Source: Nocardia kruczakiae NBRC 101016
GTDB taxonomy: Bacteria > Actinomycetota > Actinomycetes > Mycobacteriales > Mycobacteriaceae
Length of the DNA stretch: 64,000 nucleotides
Direction of reading: 5' to 3'
NCBI RefSeq assembly: GCF_001612965.1
Contig: NZ_BDBL01000017.1
Coordinates: 62,001-126,000, forward strand
The translations under genes and the position numbers were made by a program. The notes under the pieces were generated by a model. It was not told the origin of the DNA, did not search any database, and was given only the letters and a program-made list of their open reading frames with translations. The stretch's first letter is position 1. Every line of letters begins with the position of its first letter. Below are positions 37,455 through 47,326 of this stretch, piece after piece.

Positions 37455-38138
37455 ATGTCGCACACCGTTGTCGTACTCACCGCCGGGTTGTCGCAGCCGT
37501 CGAGCACCCGTCTGCTCGCCGATCAGCTCGCCGATGCGGTGGCCTCGGCCGTCGGCGCCCGCGGCGAGGCCGTCGACATCGAGGTCATCGAATTGCGAGA
37601 CCTGGCAAGCGATCTCGCCGCCACGATGGTCTCCGGCGGTCTGCCGACCCCCGCGGTGGCGGCAGCGCGGGAGAAGGTCTCCGCCGCGGACGGTGTCATC
37701 GCCGTCACCCCGGTGTTCGCCGCGAGCTACTCCGGGTTGTTCAAGATGTTCATCGACGTGCTCGACACCGAAGCGCTCAACGCCATGCCGGTGCTCGTCG
37801 CCGCCACGGCCGGAACCGCCCGGCACGCGCTGGTGCTCGAACATGCGATGCGGCCGCTGTTCACCTATCTACGCGCCGTCGTCGTTCCGACCGGCGTGTT
37901 CGCCGCGACCGAGGATTTCGGTTCGGCCGGACTCGGCGAGCGGATCCACCGCGCCGCGGCCGAATTCGCCACCCTCGTGGTCGCGGTGCCGACCGGCGTG
38001 GACGGCTTCCTCCCGGAACCGACCCGCGCCCGGCACTCGGGCAACCATGTCGGCGAGGTGACGCCGTTCGCGAAGCTGCTCGCAGGCCACACGGGGCATA
38101 CCGAACATCCGGTGCGCGGGCGGTCGCAGGCGACATGA
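37455..38138 (+). CDS. LLM-partnered FMN reductase, CE1759 family
   Basis: A 227-residue NADPH-dependent FMN reductase of the flavodoxin-like fold: VVVLTAGLSQPSSTRLLADQ, VIAVTPVFAASYSGLFKMFI and PVLVAATAGTARHALVLEHA. It should feed reduced FMN to the LLM oxidoreductase encoded 60 bases upstream. The C-terminal part is His-rich (SGNHVGEVT, AGHTGHTEH). GAGGG precedes ATG. Confidence 0.9.
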   Translation: MSHTVVVLTAGLSQPSSTRLLADQLADAVASAVGARGEAVDIEVIELRDLASDLAATMVSGGLPTPAVAAAREKVSAADGVIAVTPVFAASYSGLFKMFIDVLDTEALNAMPVLVAATAGTARHALVLEHAMRPLFTYLRAVVVPTGVFAATEDFGSAGLGERIHRAAAEFATLVVAVPTGVDGFLPEPTRARHSGNHVGEVTPFAKLLAGHTGHTEHPVRGRSQAT

Positions 38139-38145
38139 TGGAGGG

Positions 38146-40569
38146 GTGACAGCGGGCCCGGAAGAGCTTCTCGACGAATGGTTGCGTACTTCCCTGCGAG
38201 AGGTGCGGCCGGGACCGCGCCGCGCCGCCACCGATCCGATCGGCAGCGGCAGTCCGATCACCGCCGGGACATGTCTGGAGTTGTTCGATGCCCAGGCCAC
38301 GAGCCGGCATCTGGATATCGCGGCGCGGCGGCTCGGCGCGGCCAAACGCGGGTACTACAGCATCGGTTCCAGCGGCCACGAGGGCAATGTGGTGCTGGCG
38401 CAGGCGTTGCGCAGCACCGATCCGGCGCTGCTGCACTACCGGTCGGGCGCGTTCTTCGTCCATCGCTGCCGGCAGGTCCCGGGGCTGGATCCGATTCGTG
38501 ACGTGCTGCTGGGTGTCGTCGCGGCCGCCGCGGATCCGATCTCGGGCGGGCGGCACAAGGTGTTCGGCAGCGCGCCCGCGTCGGTGATACCGCAGACCTC
38601 CACCATCGCCTCCCATCTGCCTCGGGCGATGGGTCTGGCGTTCGCCCTCGATCGGGCGCGACGGCTGGGCCGGGAAACGCCGTGGCCGCGAGATGCGGTG
38701 GTGCTGTGCACATTCGGGGACGCCTCGGCCAATCACTCGACCGCGACCGGCGCGATCAACGCCGCGATCCACACGGCTCACCAAGGTATTCCGATGCCGC
38801 TGCTGTTCGTCTGCGAGGACAACGGGATCGGTATCAGCGTGCCCACTCCCCCGGACTGGATCGAAGCGGCCTTCGGATCGCGACCGGGTCTGCGGTATTT
38901 CGACGCCGACGGCTCCGATCTGCGGCAGGCCCTGTCGGTGGCCTCCGCCGCCGCGGAATCCGTGCGCGCGCGGCGGCGGCCCGCCCTGTTGCGGCTGCGC
39001 ACGGTGCGACTGCTCGGCCATGCCGGATCCGATGTGGAATCGGCGTATCGGCGACCGGAGGACATCGAGGCCGACCGGCGCCGCGACCCGGTGGCCGCCA
39101 CGGCCCGGCTCCTCGTCGAGATCGGCGCGGCGACCGCCGAGGAGGTTCTCGCCCACTACGACGCGATCGGCGCCCGAGTGGCGGCGACGGTGGCCCGGGT
39201 GGCGGAGGAACCGCATCTGGACTCGGCCGAGGCGATCCAGGCGCCAGTGGTATTCGGAGGTGAACGACAGCCGCTCGCCATTCTCGGCCCGCGAGCCGAC
39301 GATCGCACGCCACGCGTCGACTCCGCGCCGCAGCCGCAGGCCGAGAGTGCGCTTCGCACAAGCGCTTTCGATCAGAGGGCCGCCGGATCCGCACCCACCG
39401 CCCGAGCGCGACCTCGCAACGCTCCCGGCGACTCCGTCTCCCGCGCTTCGACGACGGTGGATTCCATTCACTCCTCGACCGACGGTGAGTCCGGTTCGAC
39501 GGCGCGCGCGCAGGCGGCACCGGGGCAGACGGCCGAGCGACCCGGGCCGATGACGCTCGCACAGTCGATCAACCACACCCTCGCGTCACTACTCGCCGAT
39601 CAGCCCGATGTGCTGGTCTTCGGCGAGGACGTCGGCCGCAAGGGTGGTGTCTACGGCGTGACCAAGGGGCTGCAGCGTGAGTTCGGGGCGCGTCGAGTGT
39701 TCGACACCCTGCTCGACGAGCAGAGCGTGCTCGGTACCGCGCTGGGCGCCGGACTCGCCGGATTCGTACCGATTCCGGAGATCCAATATCTGGCCTACGT
39801 GCACAATGCGCTGGACCAGATCCGAGGTGAGGCGGCGACCCTGTCGTTCTTCTCCGCGGGGCAGTACCACAATCCGATGGTGGTGCGGATCGCCTCGTTC
39901 GCCTATCAGCGCGGCTTCGGCGGGCATTTCCACAACGACAATTCCGTTGCGGCGCTGCGCGATATCCCCGGAGTGGTCGTCGCCGCGCCGGCCCGGGCCG
40001 ACGACGCGGCCGCGATGCTGCGGCGGTGCGTCGAGGTCGCTCGCGGGGAGGGCCGGGTATGTCTCTACCTCGAACCGATCGCCCTCTACCACACCCGCGA
40101 CCTGCACCGCCCCGGTGACGCCGGCTGGCTCGCCACCCCCGCCGACGATCCGGCATCCCTCTTCCGCGCCCGAATCCACGGCGACGGTGCCGATCTCACG
40201 ATCGTCACCTTCGCCAACGGTGTGCCGATGAGCCTGCGCGTGGCACGACGCCTGGCGGACAACGGCATTCACGCTCGCGTGCTCGACCTACGCTGGCTCA
40301 CGCCGCTTCCCGTCGACGATCTGCTGCACCATGCCCGCGCCACCGGCGCCGTGCTCGTCGCCGACGAGACCCGCCGCAGCGGCGGGGTATCGGAATCGGT
40401 GTGCACAGCGCTGCTCGACGGCGGTTTCGACGGCCGTCTCGCGCGCGTCACCAGCGCCGACAGTTTCGTTCCGCTCGGCCCGGCCGCCGAACTGGTGCTG
40501 CTGAGCGAAGCGGCGATCGAGGACGCGGCGCATCGGTTGCTGGAATCGGGCCCGCGCTCCCAGGTCTGA
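38146..40569 (+). CDS. Fused E1 alpha-beta 2-oxoacid dehydrogenase
   Basis: An 807-residue thiamin-diphosphate protein carrying both halves of a branched-chain/pyruvate-type E1. Residues 1-370 are the alpha part (YYSIGSSGHEGN, HYRSGAFFV, then GDASANHSTATGAINAAIHT and CEDNGIGISV). Its cofactor loop reads GDA where GDG is usual. Residues about 370-468 are a Ser/Arg/Ala-rich linker. From 469 comes the beta part (VLVFGEDVGRKGGVYGVTKG, DTLLDEQSVLGTALGAGLAG). GTG 38146 is nearly on top of GGAGG, seven bases after the CE1759 stop. No E2 or E3 gene is near. The fusion is real in this sequence; activity is inferred. Confidence 0.85.
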   Translation: MTAGPEELLDEWLRTSLREVRPGPRRAATDPIGSGSPITAGTCLELFDAQATSRHLDIAARRLGAAKRGYYSIGSSGHEGNVVLAQALRSTDPALLHYRSGAFFVHRCRQVPGLDPIRDVLLGVVAAAADPISGGRHKVFGSAPASVIPQTSTIASHLPRAMGLAFALDRARRLGRETPWPRDAVVLCTFGDASANHSTATGAINAAIHTAHQGIPMPLLFVCEDNGIGISVPTPPDWIEAAFGSRPGLRYFDADGSDLRQALSVASAAAESVRARRRPALLRLRTVRLLGHAGSDVESAYRRPEDIEADRRRDPVAATARLLVEIGAATAEEVLAHYDAIGARVAATVARVAEEPHLDSAEAIQAPVVFGGERQPLAILGPRADDRTPRVDSAPQPQAESALRTSAFDQRAAGSAPTARARPRNAPGDSVSRASTTVDSIHSSTDGESGSTARAQAAPGQTAERPGPMTLAQSINHTLASLLADQPDVLVFGEDVGRKGGVYGVTKGLQREFGARRVFDTLLDEQSVLGTALGAGLAGFVPIPEIQYLAYVHNALDQIRGEAATLSFFSAGQYHNPMVVRIASFAYQRGFGGHFHNDNSVAALRDIPGVVVAAPARADDAAAMLRRCVEVARGEGRVCLYLEPIALYHTRDLHRPGDAGWLATPADDPASLFRARIHGDGADLTIVTFANGVPMSLRVARRLADNGIHARVLDLRWLTPLPVDDLLHHARATGAVLVADETRRSGGVSESVCTALLDGGFDGRLARVTSADSFVPLGPAAELVLLSEAAIEDAAHRLLESGPRSQV

Positions 40570-40576
40570 CGCACGC

Positions 40577-40610
40577 GGGCGGGTGCGCCGAAGACCGGGT
40601 GCACCCGCCC
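40577..40610. terminator. Hairpin between convergent E1 and P450 genes
   Basis: A perfect 10-bp stem (40577-40586 with 40601-40610) and a 14-base loop begin 8 bases after the E1 stop and end 14 bases before the P450 stop, so it can serve both strands. Confidence 0.65.
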
Positions 40611-40623
40611 CGCATCCGAATGT

Positions 40624-41799
40624 TCAGCGCAGGGTGACCGTTGTCGGCAGCGCGGCGAAACCGCGATTGTTCGACGAGTGCAGGCGCCGAAGCCCGGCCG
40701 GGTCGACGTCGTAATCGGCGATGCGGGCGGTGATCTCCCCGAGCGCGGTCCGCAACTCGAGCAACCCCAGATTCGAACCGAGGCAGTGATGGCGGCCGCT
40801 GCCGAAGACCAGCGCATCGGAGGTGTCGCGATCGAGATCGAAGACGTCGGGGCGGTCGAACACCTCGGGATCACGGTTCGCCGAACCGGTCAGCAACAGC
40901 ATCCGCGCCCCCGCCGGAATCGCGACGCCGTGCAGTTCGACGGCTTCGGTGGTGGTGCGTAATTGCGACTGGGTCGCCGGGTCGTAGCGCATGCCCTCGG
41001 CGATCCAGTCGTCGACGCGCCCCAGCGCCGCGGCCCGCTGGTCCGGATGCGCCCACCCGGCGTACCAGAGATTGCCGAGGGTGAGCATGCTCGTCTCGAT
41101 GCCCGCGCCGATCAGCAGGATCAGCACGCCCACGATTTCCTCGGGAGTGAGCCGGTCGTCCCCGTCGGCGGCGTCGAGCAGACCGGACAGCAGGTCGTCG
41201 GTGCGGTGTTTGCTGCGTTCGATGGTCAGCTCGGTGTAGTAGCCGACCAGGGCGCCGATCGCCTGCATCGCCTCCGGCCGCAGATCGGTCGACTCCTCCT
41301 CGGTGTACATGATCTCCATGCCGAGTTCGCGCACCAGATCGCGGTCCGCGCGCGGCACGCCGACCAGTTCGGAAATGACCTCGGTCGGGTACGGGCCGGC
41401 GAAGTCGGTCATCAGGTCGAAACTGCCGCGTTCGAGCAGCGGCTCCAGGAGGTCGGTGGCGATCTCACGCAGTCGCGGCGCCAGCGCCTGTATCCGGCGC
41501 GCGGTGAAGGCGCGCGTGACCAAACCGCGCATGCGCGTGTGTTTCGGCGGATCCATCGCCACGAAGGAGAAGAACTGCTCGGCCTGCGGTCCCCAGAAGG
41601 CCGGTTCCATCCGCAGCCCGTTGGCGCTCGAGAAGCGATCCGAATCACGCAGTGCGGCAAGGACATCGGCGTAGCGCGACAGCGCCCAGAAGTCGTCGTC
41701 GCCGTTGCGGAACACCGGCGCCTGTTCCCGAAGTTGTGCGTAGACCGGATACGGATCGTCGTGAATTCCGAAATCGTACGGACTGAATTGCACTGACAT
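40624..41799 (-). CDS. Cytochrome P450
   Basis: A 391-residue soluble bacterial P450. The heme-thiolate motif is FGSGRHHCLGSNLG with Cys at about 339, the I-helix oxygen-binding motif is LIGAGIETSM, and the K-helix ExxR is in IAEGMRYDP. The I-helix has Glu where Asp is commoner. ATG 41799 follows GGGGAGG. It stands alone, divergent from the DUF574-type methyltransferase; no ferredoxin gene is adjacent, so redox partners must come from elsewhere. Substrate unknown, but a terpenoid or steroid is in keeping with the setting. Confidence 0.93.
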   Translation of the reverse strand: MSVQFSPYDFGIHDDPYPVYAQLREQAPVFRNGDDDFWALSRYADVLAALRDSDRFSSANGLRMEPAFWGPQAEQFFSFVAMDPPKHTRMRGLVTRAFTARRIQALAPRLREIATDLLEPLLERGSFDLMTDFAGPYPTEVISELVGVPRADRDLVRELGMEIMYTEEESTDLRPEAMQAIGALVGYYTELTIERSKHRTDDLLSGLLDAADGDDRLTPEEIVGVLILLIGAGIETSMLTLGNLWYAGWAHPDQRAAALGRVDDWIAEGMRYDPATQSQLRTTTEAVELHGVAIPAGARMLLLTGSANRDPEVFDRPDVFDLDRDTSDALVFGSGRHHCLGSNLGLLELRTALGEITARIADYDVDPAGLRRLHSSNNRGFAALPTTVTLR

Positions 41800-41909
41800 C
41801 TTCGACCTCCCCAGCCGCACGGCAGGGGCCGCGCCGGTTCGCCATCCGAGCTGACAGGATGACAGTAGTCGATAATGGTTCGTCGCCGTCGACGGAAGGA
41901 AGAGGTGTC

Positions 41910-42752
41910 ATGGAACCAGTGACCGGATCACACCGCCCGCATGCGGATCCGGTGGCGCCGCCCGGTATCGATGTCACCACCCCGCATCCGGCCCGGCGCT
42001 ACGACTACTGGCTCGGTGGCAAGGACAACTTCGAGGCCGACCGAGCCTCCGCCGAAGCGGTGGCCGAGGCCTTCCCCAGCGTGCAGATCTCCGCGCTGGA
42101 GAATCGGGCATTCCTGCACCGAGTAGTCGGTTATCTGTCGGCCGAGGTCGGCATCCGGCAGTTCCTGGATCTCGGCGCCGGTCTGCCGACCGCCGGCAAT
42201 GTGCACGAGATCGCGCAGGCCGCCGCGCCCGAATCCCGCATCGTCTACGTCGACAACGATCCGATCGTCGCCCTGCACGCCCGCAGCCTGCTCGCCAGCG
42301 CACCCGAGGGCGCGACCGCGTATCTGGAGGCCGACGCGCGCGAGCCCGAAAAGATTCTCACCCACCCGGACCTGCTGGCCACGCTGGATCTGTCGCAACC
42401 GGTGGCGCTGATGATGCTCGCGGTGGTGCACTTCTTCACCGACGAGGACCGCCCCTACGACACGGTGCGGCAATGGATCGACGCGCTGGCGCCCGGCAGC
42501 TATCTGGTGATGTCGCATGCCACCAGCGATCACCTGTCCGAGGAGGACCTCGCCGACAGCGAACAGGCCAACAAGCGCAGCGGTATCCCGTTCCGGCTGC
42601 GCTCGACCGCCGAGTTCAGCCGATTCTTCACCGGGCTCGAACTCGTCGAACCCGGGATCGGATCGGTCATCAACTGGCCCACCGAATCTCATCGGGCCCA
42701 TCCGCGGCCGGAGGCGGTATCGATGCTCGGCGCGGTGGCACGCAAACCCTGA
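41910..42752 (+). CDS. SAM-dependent methyltransferase, DUF574 family
   Basis: A 280-residue protein of the Methyltransf_19 (DUF574) family, abundant in filamentous actinobacteria. Motifs: HPARRYDYWLGGKDNFEADR, RQFLDLGAGLPTAGNVHEIA, IVYVDNDPIVALHARSLL and MMLAVVHFFTDEDRP. Targets are unknown. ATG 41910 follows GGAAGGAAGAGG. Only 110 bases separate it from the divergent P450. Confidence 0.92.
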   Translation: MEPVTGSHRPHADPVAPPGIDVTTPHPARRYDYWLGGKDNFEADRASAEAVAEAFPSVQISALENRAFLHRVVGYLSAEVGIRQFLDLGAGLPTAGNVHEIAQAAAPESRIVYVDNDPIVALHARSLLASAPEGATAYLEADAREPEKILTHPDLLATLDLSQPVALMMLAVVHFFTDEDRPYDTVRQWIDALAPGSYLVMSHATSDHLSEEDLADSEQANKRSGIPFRLRSTAEFSRFFTGLELVEPGIGSVINWPTESHRAHPRPEAVSMLGAVARKP

Positions 42753-42769
42753 TCGGTTCGTACACGACG

Positions 42770-42806
42770 TCGGCCCCGGTTGCGCGGAGTGCGGAACCGG
42801 GGCCGA
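42770..42806. terminator. Hairpin between methyltransferase and tpiA
   Basis: A perfect 12-bp stem (42770-42781 with 42795-42806) with 13-base loop lies between two convergent stops, 18 bases after the methyltransferase and 38 past tpiA. It closes the glycolytic operon just where the accessory genes begin. Confidence 0.7.
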
Positions 42807-42844
42807 ATCGTCATGTGCCGCAGGCGGTTACCCGCCCGCCGCGA

Positions 42845-43630
42845 TCAGGGCAGCGGACCGCCCGCGGCGATCGCGGACAGGGTCGCGAACTCGTCGCCCT
42901 TCAGCGAGGCACCACCGACGAGGGCGCCGTCGATATCGGCGGCCGCGATGAGCTCGCCGACGTTCTTGGCGTTCACCGACCCGCCGTAGAGGATGCGCAC
43001 ACCCGCCGCGACCTCCTGGCCCGCCAGCTCGGCCAGTTCGGCACGCAGCGCACCGCACACCTCCTGCGCGTCCGCCGGGGTGGCGACGCGACCGGTGCCG
43101 ATCGCCCAGACCGGCTCGTAGGCGATGACGACCTTCGCGATCTGCTCCGGCGTCAGCCCCTTGAGCGAACCGCGCAACTGCTCGAGGTTGTACTGCACGT
43201 GGGTCTGCGCCTCGCGCACGCCCAGCCCCTCGCCGATGCAGACGATCGGAGTCATGTCGTACTGCAGCACCTTCTTGGCCTTCGCCAGCACCGTGGCGTC
43301 GTCCTCGTTGTGGTACTGCCGCCGCTCCGAGTGGCCGACCACGACGTAGCTGCACGACAGCTTCGCCAGCATGGCCGCACTGATCTCACCGGTGTAGGCG
43401 CCGGATTCGTGCACCGACACGTCCTGGGCACCGAAGGTGAGCCGCAGCCGGTCACCCTCGATGAGGGTCTGGATGCTGCGAATGTCGGTGAACGGCGGGA
43501 TGACCGTGACGTCGACCTTGTCGAAGTACTTGTCCGGCAGGGCGAACGCGATCTTCTGCACCAGGGCGATGGCCTCGAGGTGGTTGAGGTTCATCTTCCA
43601 GTTGCCGGCGATCAACGGTTTGCGTGCCAT
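42845..43630 (-). CDS. tpiA: Triosephosphate isomerase
   Basis: A 261-residue TIM-barrel enzyme interconverting glyceraldehyde 3-phosphate and dihydroxyacetone phosphate. The active residues are visible: Lys in IAGNWKMN, His in [13 protein letters not shown], Glu in [14 protein letters not shown]; the phosphate loop is [12 protein letters not shown]. It starts two bases after the pgk stop in gap-pgk-tpiA. Confidence 0.97.
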   Translation of the reverse strand: MARKPLIAGNWKMNLNHLEAIALVQKIAFALPDKYFDKVDVTVIPPFTDIRSIQTLIEGDRLRLTFGAQDVSVHESGAYTGEISAAMLAKLSCSYVVVGHSERRQYHNEDDATVLAKAKKVLQYDMTPIVCIGEGLGVREAQTHVQYNLEQLRGSLKGLTPEQIAKVVIAYEPVWAIGTGRVATPADAQEVCGALRAELAELAGQEVAAGVRILYGGSVNAKNVGELIAAADIDGALVGGASLKGDEFATLSAIAAGGPLP

Positions 43631-43632
43631 GA

Positions 43633-44853
43633 TCAGCCCTCCCCGTCCGCGAGCACACTGATACCCGGAAGCTGTTTGCCCTCCAGGTATTCCAGCGAGG
43701 CGCCGCCGCCGGTGGAGATGTGGGAGAACCCGTCCTCCGGCAGGCCGAGCGTACGCACGGCCGCGGCCGAATCGCCGCCGCCGACCACGGTGAACGCACC
43801 CTTACCGGTCGCGCTCACCAGCGCCTCGGCCACCGCACGCGTCCCCGCGGCGAAGGCCTCGAACTCGAATACACCCATCGGGCCGTTCCAGAACACCGTC
43901 CGAGCCTCGGTCAGCAACGCGGCGAACCGCTTGGCCGACTCGGGCCCGATGTCCAGGCCCATCCAGCCCTCGGGAATCTCGGTGGCGGCCACCGTCTTCG
44001 ACTCCGCGTCCGCGGCGAACTCGTCCGCGGCCACGATGTCCACCGGCAGGTGGATGACGTCGGCGAAACGGTCCAGCAGCTCCTTGCAGGTATCGATCAT
44101 CTCCTCCTGCAGGAGCGAGGAGCCGACCGAAAGACCCTGAGCGGCAAGGAAGGTGAAGCACATGCCGCCACCGATGACGAGGGTGTCGACCTTGGGGGCC
44201 AGCGCCTCGATCACGGCGAGCTTGTCCGACACCTTGGAACCGCCGAGCACGACCGCGTACGGGCGCTCGGTGTCGGTGGTGAGCTTGCGCAGGACGTCGA
44301 CCTCCGCGGCGACCAGCGTGCCCGCGTAGTGCGGCAGCAGTTCGGCCACGTCGTAGACCGAGGCCTGCTTGCGGTGCACCACCCCGAAGCCGTCGGAGAC
44401 GAACGCGCCGTCGTCGCCGACCAGCTCCACCAGCGCCCGGGCCAGCTTCCGGCGCTGGGCGTCGTCCTTGCTGGTCTCGCGCGGATCGAAGCGGATGTTC
44501 TCCAGCAGCAGCACATCACCGTCGGTGAGGCCCTCGGAGCGCGCGAGCGCGTCCTGGCCCACCACATCACCGGCGAGCTGCACGTTGCGGCCCAGCTCCT
44601 CGCTCAGCTTCGCGGCCACCGGGGCCAGCGAGAGCTTCGGGTCGGGTTCGCCCTTGGGACGGCCCAGGTGGGCGGTGACGACGACCTTGGCGCCGGCCTC
44701 GGCCAGTGTCTTGATCGTGGGTACCGAGGCGATGATCCGGCCCGGATCGGTGATCACGCCGTTGTCGAGGGGAACGTTGAGGTCGGAGCGCACGAGCACG
44801 CCCCGCCCCTCCACGCCCTCGGCAAGGAGATCCTGAAGGGTCTTGACTGCCAT
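43633..44853 (-). CDS. pgk: Phosphoglycerate kinase
   Basis: A 406-residue kinase that makes ATP from 1,3-bisphosphoglycerate. Motifs: [49 protein letters not shown] and the nucleotide loop [15 protein letters not shown]. Starts four bases after the gap stop. Length and motifs are standard. Confidence 0.97.
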   Translation of the reverse strand: MAVKTLQDLLAEGVEGRGVLVRSDLNVPLDNGVITDPGRIIASVPTIKTLAEAGAKVVVTAHLGRPKGEPDPKLSLAPVAAKLSEELGRNVQLAGDVVGQDALARSEGLTDGDVLLLENIRFDPRETSKDDAQRRKLARALVELVGDDGAFVSDGFGVVHRKQASVYDVAELLPHYAGTLVAAEVDVLRKLTTDTERPYAVVLGGSKVSDKLAVIEALAPKVDTLVIGGGMCFTFLAAQGLSVGSSLLQEEMIDTCKELLDRFADVIHLPVDIVAADEFAADAESKTVAATEIPEGWMGLDIGPESAKRFAALLTEARTVFWNGPMGVFEFEAFAAGTRAVAEALVSATGKGAFTVVGGGDSAAAVRTLGLPEDGFSHISTGGGASLEYLEGKQLPGISVLADGEG

Positions 44854-44857
44854 GGGT

Positions 44858-45895
<1,038 letters not shown>

Positions 45896-46181
45896 TCAAG
45901 CGGATTCATTCCGATGCCAGACCACCCTAATGCCCGGCCATAACATCACGGACACGCCCCTGCCGCGACCTCACCGACCCGGCGCTGCGCCGGTGAGCGT
46001 GTATTCGTGCCTCCCGCACCGAACCGTCGCGGCCGGGGCCGCCGGCCCAGCCCATTCGCGGCGGGGATACCCATCTGCCAGGGTTTTCACCTGTTCCGGC
46101 TCAACTGTTTCGATGCCGGTGGGTTCGGTAGCAAGAGCCTATCGCACCGCGCTCGCCCGCGAAGGCGTCACGACCGCGGGT

Positions 46182-46208
46182 TGTGGACAACCACTAACCT
46201 GTGGACAA
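46182..46208. promoter_or_regulatory. Two perfect DnaA boxes in tandem
   Basis: TGTGGACAA occurs at 46182-46190 and again at 46200-46208, same orientation. Its complement TTGTCCACA is the actinobacterial DnaA box consensus. No dnaA, dnaN or other origin gene is nearby, so this is more likely a control or titration site than oriC. Confidence 0.7.
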
Positions 46209-46302
46209 ACCATCGCTCGTGTGGCACAAGGGGTTTCGCGACCACGGCAGCTCGAGTCACCCTCGGACCGGGAAACCCGCCGAGGGACCGTCATTGCGAA
46301 GG

Positions 46303-46335
46303 CGGTCCCGGGCCGATGCCGACCATCCGGGACCG
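46303..46335 (-). terminator. Inverted repeat after whiA
   Basis: CCGGGACCG (minus strand, from 46335) pairs with its 9-base complement at 46303-46311 around a 15-base loop, eight bases past the whiA stop. A competing copy of GGGACCG at 46284 can pair with the same arm. Confidence 0.5.
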
Positions 46336-46342
46336 TCGCCGC

Positions 46343-47326
46343 TCATGCGTCTTCGAGAAGTTCGGCCGTGACCGCCGACTCGGTATCGGGAATGCCCAAG
46401 TCCTTGGCGCGGCGGTCGGCCATGGACAACAGCCGGCGAATACGCCCGGCGACGGCGTCCTTGGTCATCGGCGGGTCGGCCAGCTGGCCGAGTTCCTCCA
46501 GGGAGGCCTGGCGGTGCTGCACGCGCAGCCGCCCCGCGGCGGCCAGATGATCCGGCACGTCCTCGCCGAGGATCTCGAGGGCACGCTCCACGCGCGCCGC
46601 GGCGGCGACCGCGGCCCGGGCCGAGCGGCGCAGGTTGGCGTCGTCGAAGTTGGCGAGGCGGTTCGCCGTCGCGCGGACCTCCCGCCGCATCCGGCGCTCC
46701 TCCCAGGTCAGGCGCGTGTCCTGGGCGCCCATCCGGGTCAGCAGGGCACCGATGGCCTCTCCGTCGCGCACCACGACCCGATCGGTGCCGCGCACCTCGC
46801 GGGCCTTGGCCGAGATACCCATCCGGCGGGCCGCGCCGACCAGGGCCAGTGCCGCCTCGGGCCCGGGGCAGCTCACCTCGAGCGCCGAGGAACGCCCGGG
46901 CTCGGTCAGCGAACCGTGAGCCAGGAAGGCGCCACGCCAGGCCGCCTCCGAATCGCCGATGCTGCCGCCGACGACCTGGGCGGGCAGACCACGCACCGGA
47001 CGGCCGCGCACATCGAGCAATCCGGTCTGGCGGGCCAGCGCCTCGCCCTCCTTGGACACGCGCACGACATAGCGGGAGGTCTTGCGCAGACCACCCGCGC
47101 CCAGCACGTGCACATCCGATCCGTAGCCGTAGAGCTCGAAGATCTCGCGCCGTAGTCGCCGCGCGATCGAGCCCATATCGACCTCGGCCTCGACGATCAC
47201 CCGACCGCCGACGATGTGCAGGCCACCGGCGAACCGGAGTAGGGCCGACAGTTCCGCCTTGCGTGCACTCACCTGCGAGACGGACAGACGGCTCAACTCG
47301 TCTTTCACCTCGGCTGTCATCGCCAC
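46343..47326 (-). CDS. whiA: Sporulation/cell-division regulator WhiA
   Basis: A 327-residue WhiA protein: N-terminal LAGLIDADG-like domain ([19 protein letters not shown]) and C-terminal helix-turn-helix ([20 protein letters not shown], then [14 protein letters not shown]). It is a DNA-binding regulator of division genes in Streptomyces and is kept in non-sporulating relatives. GTG 47326 has AAGGAG upstream; ATG 47320 is an alternative. It overlaps the end of yvcK by ten bases in uvrC-rapZ-yvcK-whiA, the order found across Gram-positive bacteria. Confidence 0.96.
   Translation of the reverse strand: MAMTAEVKDELSRLSVSQVSARKAELSALLRFAGGLHIVGGRVIVEAEVDMGSIARRLRREIFELYGYGSDVHVLGAGGLRKTSRYVVRVSKEGEALARQTGLLDVRGRPVRGLPAQVVGGSIGDSEAAWRGAFLAHGSLTEPGRSSALEVSCPGPEAALALVGAARRMGISAKAREVRGTDRVVVRDGEAIGALLTRMGAQDTRLTWEERRMRREVRATANRLANFDDANLRRSARAAVAAAARVERALEILGEDVPDHLAAAGRLRVQHRQASLEELGQLADPPMTKDAVAGRIRRLLSMADRRAKDLGIPDTESAVTAELLEDA

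Noticed and set aside
38146-40569. E1 alpha and beta as two separate genes with a second start at ATG 39550
   Set aside because: The frame is unbroken, no stop lies between the halves and no ribosome site precedes 39550. A fusion is the simpler reading, although internal initiation is not ruled out.
33494-42769. The accessory block as a recent mobile-element insertion
   Set aside because: No integrase, transposase, terminal repeats or tRNA were found at either edge, and base composition by eye matches the flanks.
46182-46208. The DnaA boxes as the replication origin
   Set aside because: Only two boxes are present and dnaA, dnaN, rpmH or gyrB are not nearby.
46007-47155. 382-codon open frame from the gap-whiA spacer into whiA antisense
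   Set aside because: No recognisable domain, overlaps whiA throughout, and crosses the DnaA boxes and hairpins.
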